A DNA stretch of 5,262 nt from Cyanobacteria bacterium UBA11370 (GTDB taxonomy: Bacteria > Cyanobacteriota > Cyanobacteriia > Cyanobacteriales > Coleofasciculaceae). Below, one piece after another: positions 1-5,262 of the stretch. The notes beneath the pieces are model-generated. The model was not told the origin of the DNA. It did not search any database and saw nothing but the letters and a program-made list of their open reading frames with translations. A program made the translations under genes and the position numbers. The number at the start of each line of letters is the position of its first letter. The stretch's first letter is position 1. The DNA lies in the NCBI GenBank assembly GCA_003486645.1, contig DNGI01000549.1, positions 1 through 5,262 on the forward strand. Direction: 5' to 3'.

Positions 1-53
1 TGCGTCAGACCAAGATATTTATCAAGATAATCAGGGTTTGATGGTCTGACGCA
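1..53. repeat. Perfect 12-bp inverted repeat at window edge
   Basis: Bases 1-12 (TGCGTCAGACCA) are the exact reverse complement of bases 42-53, leaving a 29-base AT-rich spacer. The right arm continues into GCACCCTACT, and the matching left continuation would lie outside the window, so the true arms may be longer. Arms of this kind (GGTGCGTCAGACC-like) resemble dispersed palindromic repeats I associate with cyanobacterial intergenic DNA; that is recollection, not a search. It lies downstream of the cellulase gene and could fold in its transcript, but no T-run follows it on the minus strand, so I do not call it a terminator. Confidence 0.6.
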
Positions 54-76
54 CCCTACTATATGTGCCAGTTGCG

Positions 77-195
77 TAAGTCCTAATCATGTCCGGTTAA
101 TTAGCCGCAATAAAACCTCCCCCCATCTCCCCATCTCCCCATCCCCCTATCTATTTGAATTATGGGTATTCAGCCGGACATGATATAAGTCCTAA
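77..195. mobile_element. MITE-like element with TIRs and flanking direct repeats
   Basis: An 11-bp perfect inverted repeat, ATCATGTCCGG at 86-96 and CCGGACATGAT at 174-184, bounds about 99 bp without coding capacity. Just outside are identical 10-bp direct repeats, TAAGTCCTAA at 77-86 and 186-195, which look like a target-site duplication. The left copy sits in TTGCGTAAGTCCTAA, a sequence I recall as a common cyanobacterial intergenic repeat, so the direct repeats could instead be remnants of another repeat family. The interior holds a C-rich tandem array. The right direct repeat ends one base before the cellulase stop codon. No transposase is present, so movement would need one supplied in trans (inference). 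Confidence 0.55.
119..147 (-). other. Four-run G tract, potential G-quadruplex
   Basis: On the plus strand there are C runs of 6, 4, 4 and 5 at 119-124, 129-132, 137-140 and 143-147, separated by ATCT, ATCT and AT. On the minus strand, which is the sense strand of the cellulase transcript, these are G runs of at least four with loops of 2, 4 and 4 bases. That satisfies the usual intramolecular G-quadruplex pattern. The tract begins about 50 bases after the cellulase stop codon, inside the MITE-like element. Folding and any effect on transcript ends or stability are inference. Confidence 0.5.
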
Positions 196-196
196 C

Positions 197-3100
197 TCAA
201 ATCACGCTTGATGCACTCAAACTTGCCTGTGCCGTCAGTGAAACACCTGAAATGCTATCAAGAGGTTGTCCTCCAAATTCTTGATACATACGGGCTAAAG
301 CACCCGTCAAGCCCGCATTGTAGTCCATAGCGACTTCGTTGGTGATAAAATCAGTACGGCTATCGGTGTAGGCGAAATCGTTTGCCGCAGAAGGTCCACC
401 CACAAGGGCACCGTAGAGGATGTGACGGTTAGGGAGTGGGTCATTGATGTTTGTTACCCCAGAGGCAGCGCGGTGGTGAGGCTTGAGGGGGTAATTGTTA
501 CCGAAACCAACCATGTAACTGAAGTTCCTAGGATTGTCACCCAGGATGTAGTCAATCTGCCCTTCAGCAAAATCAGAATAGCGACCATTGGGGTTATTCA
601 CGGTGTCAGCGTAGATGCCTGCGAGAAACGCTGTGGTTGCACTATATCGCAGCGAACCCCACTGACTCAGCCATGCTAACCCACCAGAAGTATAGGTAAT
701 ACCACCGCTAGGAAGCCAGTTGTTAAGCCAGGTTTCAACCCCTGTGCGGTACTGACTTTTACCTGTTTCTTGGGCAAGTAAAATGCCAGCACCCTGAGAT
801 TTTTCATCCCAGGATTGAGTCCATCCCGAATTGACCCCTTGGTATAAACTTTCAGCTTTGGTTAGATAGCTAGTATTCGCATTACCCGCCGCCTTAGTTG
901 CTTTGTACAACCAGGTTGCACCCCAGACGAGTTCATCGTTGTAGCCACTCCAAGAATTGTAGTAGTTGGCAGCATCCGGGATCGAATTGGAGTACTTCCC
1001 GCGATAGGTATCGGCAAAAGTGTAGAGTTGAATGGCATTATTAAGGAGGCGATTGGCGTAAGTGGTGTCAGTGGGTCGGAAAATAATCGAAGCCGCAGCC
1101 AGGGCAGCCGCTGCTTCACCTGCCAAGTCAGAACCGGGACGCTGACGGTCGATTTTGTAAGAGGGGCGCTGCATCGTCATGCTTTCGGGTGATCCCCAGT
1201 AGGCATGATCGATCGCACCGTTTCCAACCTGCCCCCAGAATTCTTTGGTACCATTGGCATCCGTGACGTGGGCTTTAAGAATATAATCTGTACCCCATTT
1301 AATGGCATCAAGAATGTAAGGCAGTTGTCCGCTTTGCTGATACGCACTCCGATATTGTTCAACACCCCAACTTAACAGGGTCATGGAAGCTGCCATTGGG
1401 AAACCAAACTTAACATGATCGCCTGCATCGTAGTAGCCACCACTTAAATTACGACCCACATCTGCACCATCGTTTAAAGCTGAATCACCCCGCCAGGGAA
1501 TGCGATTGCTGCTAGGTAGGTCGCCGGAGCGTTGGGCATCATAAAATAGGATAGATTTTTGTAGTGCTTCCCCATAATTAAAAGCCCCTTGTTGGGGCGA
1601 ATCGTTGTTGAGAATAGTAGCGACACCTTGAGGATCAAGGATTGTTGCATTAGTGGCATTGGAAAGGTTGAGATTGAACGTTTCATTCGTCTCAACGTGT
1701 AAGTCCCCAATGATAGGAACAGTGATGGTTCCAGTTGTTTCCCACGGATCGAAGGTGAGGATACCGGAGGTGGTGGTATAATCTAAACCCGATACGGCAG
1801 TGCCATTAGCGGTACCGTAGTTAACACTAATGGTCTGATTACTCGCGGCGGAGAGGCTGACGGTAAAAATTGCGTTACTAGTGCCACTGTCGCCTTCGGT
1901 AACGGAGATATTATTAATCGATATCTGAGGCGATGGCGCTGGACCATCATCATCGGTAATCGTACCTATACCCTGATCATCGGAGATAGTCGCATTGGTG
2001 GCATTGGACAGGTTGACGAAGAAGGTTTCGTTCGGCTCAATGATAGTGTCCCCAAGAATGGCGACATTGATCGTTTTCGAGGTTTGTCCAGGGGCAAAGG
2101 TGAGGATACCAGAGGTGGCGGTATAATCAGAATCTGCGATCGCGGTGCCGTTAGCAGTGGTGAAGTTAACGCTGGTGGTGCGTCCGCTAGCAGCGGAGAG
2201 ACTAACGGTGAAGGTGGCATTTTTTGTGCCGTTATTGCCTTCGCTTAGGCTGACATTATTAATCCGGAAACTGGGAGTGGCATCGTTGTCAGTGATCGTG
2301 CCGATCCCTTGGCTATCAGAAATTGTGGCGTTGATTACGTTGGAGAGGTTAATTCGGAACCTTTCATTCACCTCATCCAGCAGATCCCCTTTGATAGCTA
2401 TGGTGATGGTTTTGCTGACTTCGCCTGGATTGAAGGTAAGAGTACCCGATTTGGCAGTATAGTCGGAACCTGCTGTCGCGGTATCATTGGCAGTGGCATA
2501 ATTAACGCTAACAGTCTGAGGGCTAGCAGCGGAAAGACGAACGGTAAAGGTGAGATTTTTTGTACCGCTATTGCCCTCGGTGATCGTGGTATCACTAATC
2601 GATATCTGCGGTACCCCTGCACCCGTGTCATCATTGATAATAGTCCCTACGCCCTGAGCATCAGCAATGGTGGCGTTGTTGGCATTGGAGAGATTGACGA
2701 AGAAGTTTTCATTGCCCTCAACCTGGATATCTCCCTTGACAGCGACAGTAATGGTTTGGCTGGTTTGGCCTTCACTAAAGGTAAGAGTGCCGGATTTGGC
2801 GGTGTAGTCTGAACTTGAACTCGCCGTACCATTAGCAGTGGCATATCTAACACTCGTTGTGCGTCCGCTAGCAGCGGAAAGGTTAACGGTGAAGGTGGCA
2901 TTTTTTGTGCCGCTATTCCCTTCACTAATCATCACATCAGTAATGCTGAAACTGGGAGTAGCATCATTATCAGTGATTGTTCCTACTCCTTCACCATCAA
3001 AGATTAGGGCTTTAGTCGGATTGGAGAGGTTAATTTTAAAGGTTTCATTCGCTTCATCCAGAAGATCGCCAAGGATAGGTACGCTAATAGTTTTGGTAGT

Positions 3101-3613
3101 TTGACCTGGATTGAATGTGAGAGTACCAGAGGTAGCGGTGTAGTCTGAACTTGCCCTAGCCGTATTATTGGCAGTACCGTATTGAACTGTTACTGTCTCG
3201 TTGCTAGCTTGGGAAAGTTTAACTTCAAAGTTAGCCAAGAGAGTGCCAGAGTTTCCTTCGGTAATCGTTACATCATTAATGGAAAGAGTTGGTAGTGTCG
3301 CCTGAATTGGCATTCCATTCAGAATGTAACTACTGGGTTCAGTTGTGACATTACCCGGAGTCCCGCTAAACCCAAAGGAAACGGATCGACCAGCAGCAAT
3401 ACTACCATTCCAGCTCAGATTACGGATAATGTAATGATTACCTTGGCGGCTAACAATTTGTGCATTCCAGATACTTGAAATTTCAAATGGGGCATCAAAT
3501 TCCAATGTCCAGCCATTTAAGGAACTGCTGCTGTTGTTAACAATGGACATGGTGCCTGAGAAACCCGTTCCCCAGTCACTGGCGACAGCAAAATCAACAG
3601 CGAAAGAACTCAT
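197..3613 (-). CDS. Modular GH9 endoglucanase: CBM2, five Calx-beta domains, GH9
   Basis: Predicted cellulase hydrolysing beta-1,4-glucan with inversion, as in family GH9. Residues 1-103 form a family 2 cellulose-binding module with Trp14, Trp49 and Trp68 at the places expected for the aromatic binding face and Trp35 as probable core. Residues 109-672 are five Calx-beta domains, each with an EG(N/D)xGT start, an SDYT-like strand, a GD...E.NE.F..NLSN segment and, in most, a D/N-rich end. Residues 677-1113 are a full-length GH9 domain: GGYYDAGDHVKF carries Asp729 and Asp732 (base), KPHHR is at 1044-1048, and TNEVAMDYNAG carries Glu1093 (acid). The 25-residue tail is Ser/Ala-rich with one acidic and no basic residue. 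The start is fixed by AGGAG seven bases upstream and by an in-frame TAA two codons before the ATG. There is no signal peptide and no cysteine, so secretion is probably type I (inference). The family assignment is very firm; the exact substrate is not. Confidence 0.95.
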   Translation of the reverse strand: MSSFAVDFAVASDWGTGFSGTMSIVNNSSSSLNGWTLEFDAPFEISSIWNAQIVSRQGNHYIIRNLSWNGSIAAGRSVSFGFSGTPGNVTTEPSSYILNGMPIQATLPTLSINDVTITEGNSGTLLANFEVKLSQASNETVTVQYGTANNTARASSDYTATSGTLTFNPGQTTKTISVPILGDLLDEANETFKINLSNPTKALIFDGEGVGTITDNDATPSFSITDVMISEGNSGTKNATFTVNLSAASGRTTSVRYATANGTASSSSDYTAKSGTLTFSEGQTSQTITVAVKGDIQVEGNENFFVNLSNANNATIADAQGVGTIINDDTGAGVPQISISDTTITEGNSGTKNLTFTVRLSAASPQTVSVNYATANDTATAGSDYTAKSGTLTFNPGEVSKTITIAIKGDLLDEVNERFRINLSNVINATISDSQGIGTITDNDATPSFRINNVSLSEGNNGTKNATFTVSLSAASGRTTSVNFTTANGTAIADSDYTATSGILTFAPGQTSKTINVAILGDTIIEPNETFFVNLSNATNATISDDQGIGTITDDDGPAPSPQISINNISVTEGDSGTSNAIFTVSLSAASNQTISVNYGTANGTAVSGLDYTTTSGILTFDPWETTGTITVPIIGDLHVETNETFNLNLSNATNATILDPQGVATILNNDSPQQGAFNYGEALQKSILFYDAQRSGDLPSSNRIPWRGDSALNDGADVGRNLSGGYYDAGDHVKFGFPMAASMTLLSWGVEQYRSAYQQSGQLPYILDAIKWGTDYILKAHVTDANGTKEFWGQVGNGAIDHAYWGSPESMTMQRPSYKIDRQRPGSDLAGEAAAALAAASIIFRPTDTTYANRLLNNAIQLYTFADTYRGKYSNSIPDAANYYNSWSGYNDELVWGATWLYKATKAAGNANTSYLTKAESLYQGVNSGWTQSWDEKSQGAGILLAQETGKSQYRTGVETWLNNWLPSGGITYTSGGLAWLSQWGSLRYSATTAFLAGIYADTVNNPNGRYSDFAEGQIDYILGDNPRNFSYMVGFGNNYPLKPHHRAASGVTNINDPLPNRHILYGALVGGPSAANDFAYTDSRTDFITNEVAMDYNAGLTGALARMYQEFGGQPLDSISGVSLTAQASLSASSVI
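1598..3289 (-). repeat. Calx-beta array with 681-bp higher-order period
   Basis: Five Calx-beta domains occupy residues 109-219, 221-329, 336-446, 448-556 and 563-672. The Glu of the EG(N/D)xGT motif falls at 119, 231, 346, 458 and 573, giving spacings of 112, 115, 112 and 115. Domains therefore alternate, and the true repeat unit is a pair of 227 residues (681 bp). Units are approximately 2609-3289, 1928-2608 and a half unit 1598-1927. Domains 1 and 3 share GDLLDE, INLSN and TITDNDATPSF; domains 2 and 4 share SLSEG or ISEG starts and SAASGRTTSV. DNA at 2178-2231 and 2859-2912, offset by 681, differs at only 3 of 54 positions. Calx-beta domains in general bind calcium and form beta-sandwich rods, so the array is probably a calcium-stiffened spacer between binding module and catalytic domain. 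Confidence 0.9.
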
Positions 3614-3894
3614 TATTTAACTCCTAGTGGAAATTGACTTCAACAAACCAGCCGAATTGTTGATTATTCCGAGCCAACAAAATAAGAATTGGCTTACTCT
3701 TGGAATTGCACCTGGGTTCTATTCAACCTTCTTTATTCTAAATAACCTCTTCATAAAGACATTCAATGAGGCGTTAAATTCGTTTTAAGATTGTGTGAAT
3801 TTTATTAAATTGAGGACGACTTCATTTGTTTTATAAAGTTCCCTAGATTAGAAGATGAATAATTATTTTTTAAATAAATAAACAGGATTATTTT
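3614..3894 (-). promoter_or_regulatory. AT-rich upstream region of the cellulase gene
   Basis: This stretch between the LOG-side hairpin and the cellulase start has no coding capacity that I can support, and it becomes very AT-rich between about 3720 and 3894. It should hold the cellulase promoter because a long hairpin and gap separate it from the upstream gene. On the minus strand TAGAAT (3735-3740) resembles a -10 box, but the nearest TTGA-type hexamer (TTGAAT, 3761-3766) is 20 bases away, too far for a convincing sigma-70 pair. The promoter position is unresolved, and no operator or riboswitch is recognised. Confidence 0.35.
3621..3625 (-). promoter_or_regulatory. Shine-Dalgarno sequence of the cellulase gene
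   Basis: CTCCT on the plus strand reads AGGAG on the minus strand, seven bases before the ATG at 3611-3613. The minus-strand codon at 3617-3619, in frame just upstream, is TAA. Together they fix the start and exclude a longer N-terminus carrying a signal peptide. Confidence 0.85.
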
Positions 3895-3987
3895 GTTGTT
3901 GGTTGTTGGTTGTCCGTTATCTGTTATTTTTTGCTACTAAATTAATGACCAATGACAACTAACAACGGACAACTAACAACCAACAAC
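3895..3987. repeat. Long imperfect hairpin after the LOG-family gene
   Basis: Bases 3895-3918 and 3964-3987 form 24-bp inverted arms with a single mismatch, around a 45-base AT-rich loop. The arms are built from a 7-base near-tandem unit (TTGTTGG) and its complement. On the minus strand the hairpin begins seven bases after the LOG-family stop codon, so it could block read-through or protect that transcript's 3' end. Neither strand shows the U tract of a classic intrinsic terminator next to the stem. The GT/CA-rich filler (CAACTAACAACCAAC-like) looks like dispersed intergenic repeat material. Confidence 0.65.
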
Positions 3988-3994
3988 TAACCAA

Positions 3995-5059
3995 TTACTT
4001 ACGTTCTGGATGGATAGCTGCGGGTGAAGAGGCTGCCATTTGGCTAATTCTGGCAAGCATTTGATAAAGACGACCAGAATCTCTACGATTAAAGTAAAAA
4101 ATCAGACGAGGAAGTTCAGCCGTTTCATCCGGTAATTCTTCGGATAATGCCTTACTTTTCTCAATTTTTCCTTTAACTAAGATATCGCTAAAATTGGTAT
4201 TTAATTCGTCAACATCGGCATCCGACAACTGGGATTTGAGGCGAATCACGAAGCGATCGCCTACATAGCGGCTGGAGTGATAGACTCGATAGAAGCTATT
4301 AATTGCCTCATAAGCCACCTCAACGCTATCTGTGATCGTGTACAGACTGGTATCTTCTGGACTAACCAACCCCCCTTGAATTAAATGGTTGCGAATATAT
4401 CCATCCCATTCTCGCCAATAACTGCCCCCTGCTCGATCTATTAAGACTAAAGGAATTAGCTTTAATCGCCCCGTCTGACAAAGTGTTAAGCATTCAAAGG
4501 CTTCATCTTGCGTACCAAAACCACCCGGAAAAAGAGCGATCGCATCACTTTCTTTCAAGAAGAATAATTTGCGAGTAAAGAAATATTTGAAATGAATTAA
4601 CTTAGGATTGCCTTCAATAAAAGGATTCGTTCCCTCAAAGGGAAGCTGAATATTTAATCCAAAGGAATTTTCAGATCCAGCACCAATATTTCCAGCTTCC
4701 ATAATGCCACCACCAGCCCCTGTCATGACCATAAACCCATGCTGGGTTAAATAACGGGCAAACTCAGCCGCTAACTTGTATTCAGGAGTTGAGGAACTAA
4801 TCCGCGCTGAACCAAAAATTGTCACTTTGCGAACGTGTCGATAGGGATAAAAAACATGAAATGCCCGCTCCATATCCTCTAAAGAAGCGGTTAAAATTTT
4901 CCAATCCAGGCGATCGATCTCTTCCCCGGTTAATCGCACCAGTACACCTAAAGCGCGTTGAATCCATTTCTGGGGTTCTAGGTTGGGGAGTTGATCAATG
5001 AGTGCGGCTAAATCGCTTTGAAGTGACTTAAGGGTTTGGTCAGAAGAAGATAGAGTCAT
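3995..5059 (-). CDS. LOG-family Rossmann-fold protein (TIGR00730-like)
   Basis: Predicted cytosolic enzyme of the LOG / lysine-decarboxylase-like superfamily. Characterised LOG members release cytokinin bases from nucleoside 5'-monophosphates, and related proteins cleave other nucleotides. The 'lysine decarboxylase' label found on such proteins is a historical misnomer. The core is residues about 76-255: FGSAR at 82-86, the phosphate-binding GAGGGIMEAGNIGA at 114-127, TRK with probable catalytic Arg163, and the signature PGGFGTQDE at 178-186 with Glu186, 23 residues after that Arg. At 354 residues it is longer than compact plant-type LOG proteins, with a helical N-terminal segment (1-75) and a C-terminal extension (about 256-354) whose strand/helix pattern suggests a small alpha-beta domain. 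The ATG at 5057-5059 has no obvious Shine-Dalgarno sequence, so the start is less certain than the family. Substrate is unknown; it could be a general nucleotide hydrolase rather than a cytokinin enzyme. Confidence 0.9.
   Translation of the reverse strand: MTLSSSDQTLKSLQSDLAALIDQLPNLEPQKWIQRALGVLVRLTGEEIDRLDWKILTASLEDMERAFHVFYPYRHVRKVTIFGSARISSSTPEYKLAAEFARYLTQHGFMVMTGAGGGIMEAGNIGAGSENSFGLNIQLPFEGTNPFIEGNPKLIHFKYFFTRKLFFLKESDAIALFPGGFGTQDEAFECLTLCQTGRLKLIPLVLIDRAGGSYWREWDGYIRNHLIQGGLVSPEDTSLYTITDSVEVAYEAINSFYRVYHSSRYVGDRFVIRLKSQLSDADVDELNTNFSDILVKGKIEKSKALSEELPDETAELPRLIFYFNRRDSGRLYQMLARISQMAASSPAAIHPERK
4253..4260. repeat. HIP1 octamer (one of three)
   Basis: GCGATCGC, the highly iterated palindrome of many cyanobacterial genomes, occurs here and again at 4536-4543 (both in the LOG-family gene) and at 2136-2143 (in the fourth Calx-beta domain). 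Three copies in 5.3 kb is far above chance for an 8-mer and supports a cyanobacterial source. Confidence 0.85.
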
Positions 5060-5232
5060 GGATTGGATTTCGTAACGGGACTCTATTTTATCGAGATTTC
5101 TCTCTACTTATATCGGATTCTTTAGTATGAGAGATTGAATAAGTTATCCGTTATAAAAATCACAGACCAAAAACAACGAACAAAAACCTAAGTTTATAGG
5201 ATGCAAACTGGATGCACTGAAACTGATGAGTC
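5060..5232. other. Non-coding region upstream of the LOG-family gene
   Basis: I find no supportable gene here. It should include the LOG-family promoter, but TATAAG (minus strand, 5107-5112) and TATAAC (minus strand, 5150-5155) both lack a good -35 partner at 16-18 bases. A small direct repeat, GGATGCA at 5199-5205 and 5210-5216 (period 11), is present with no known role. The AC-rich stretch at 5161-5190 resembles the filler near 3950-3990. Confidence 0.4.
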
Positions 5233-5262
5233 ATATCAAGTCCGGCAAATCACCCATAATAA
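5233..5262. repeat. Partial repeat related to the 77-195 element end
   Basis: ATATCAAGTCCGGC, followed by a short variable stretch and ACCCATAAT, aligns with the reverse complement of about 159-186. I count 23 of 28 positions identical without gaps. The copy runs off the window, so its other end and any target duplication cannot be seen. The two related ends both face inward, towards the LOG-family and cellulase genes. Confidence 0.5.

Noticed and set aside
119..147. Possible CRISPR or VNTR array
   Set aside because: The units are 8 bases long with no spacers, so this is a short simple-sequence tract, not CRISPR. Only about three units are present.
197..271. C-terminal anchor or truncated extra domain in the cellulase tail
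   Set aside because: The 25-residue tail has no hydrophobic membrane segment, no LPxTG or PEP-CTERM motif, and is too short for a domain.
2309..2812. A 167-codon plus-strand open frame opposite the cellulase gene
   Set aside because: It lies antisense to the Calx-beta repeats, resembles no family I know, and exists because the repeated codon pattern leaves the opposite frame open. The same applies to the other short antisense frames within both genes.
3672..3694. Small inverted repeat AGCCAA/TTGGCT with an 11-base spacer in the cellulase leader
   Set aside because: A 6-bp stem is expected by chance in this length of DNA, and it matches no operator I recognise.
3895..3987. Classic intrinsic terminator
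   Set aside because: The stem is long and GT/AC-rich with a 45-base loop and no adjacent T-run on either strand, so it is listed only as a hairpin repeat.
5107..5155. Possible -10 boxes TATAAG and TATAAC upstream of the LOG-family gene
   Set aside because: Neither has a TTGACA-like hexamer at 16-18 bases, and such AT-rich hexamers are common here.

Overview
The window looks like chromosomal DNA from a cyanobacterium, probably a large-genome, repeat-rich filamentous type (inference). Three perfect HIP1 octamers (GCGATCGC at 2136, 4253 and 4536) are the main evidence. The intergenic DNA also has the simple, AC- or GT-rich and repeat-derived character seen in such genomes. The two real genes lie on the minus strand: a LOG-family protein (3995-5059) upstream and a large modular cellulase (197-3613) downstream, separated by 381 bp.

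Layout on the plus-strand coordinates: 1-53 is a perfect 12-bp inverted repeat cut by the window edge. 77-195 is a MITE-like insertion with 11-bp terminal inverted repeats and 10-bp direct repeats; it ends one base from the cellulase stop codon and carries a four-run G tract on the minus strand. 197-3613 encodes a 1138-residue protein ordered CBM2, five Calx-beta domains, GH9 catalytic domain and a short Ser/Ala-rich tail. 3614-3994 is an AT-rich leader plus a long imperfect hairpin placed just after the LOG stop codon. 3995-5059 is the LOG-family gene. 5060-5262 is non-coding and ends in a sequence matching the terminus of the 77-195 element.

Function: the cellulase has a complete GH9 active site and a cellulose-binding module whose tryptophans are retained, so it should bind and cut cellulose or a related beta-glucan. 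It has no N-terminal signal peptide: an in-frame stop lies two codons upstream of a start with a good Shine-Dalgarno sequence. It also has no cysteine. Together with the Calx-beta array and the acid-poor C-terminal tail, this points to type I (ABC transporter) secretion rather than Sec (inference). The LOG-family protein is a predicted cytosolic nucleotide-processing enzyme. Its position gives no clear functional link to the cellulase, and the hairpin and long gap suggest separate transcription.

The most distinctive feature is the Calx-beta array, which is a higher-order repeat: a two-domain unit of exactly 227 residues (681 bp) is present about two and a half times. No CRISPR array, RNA gene, phage gene or defence system is visible.
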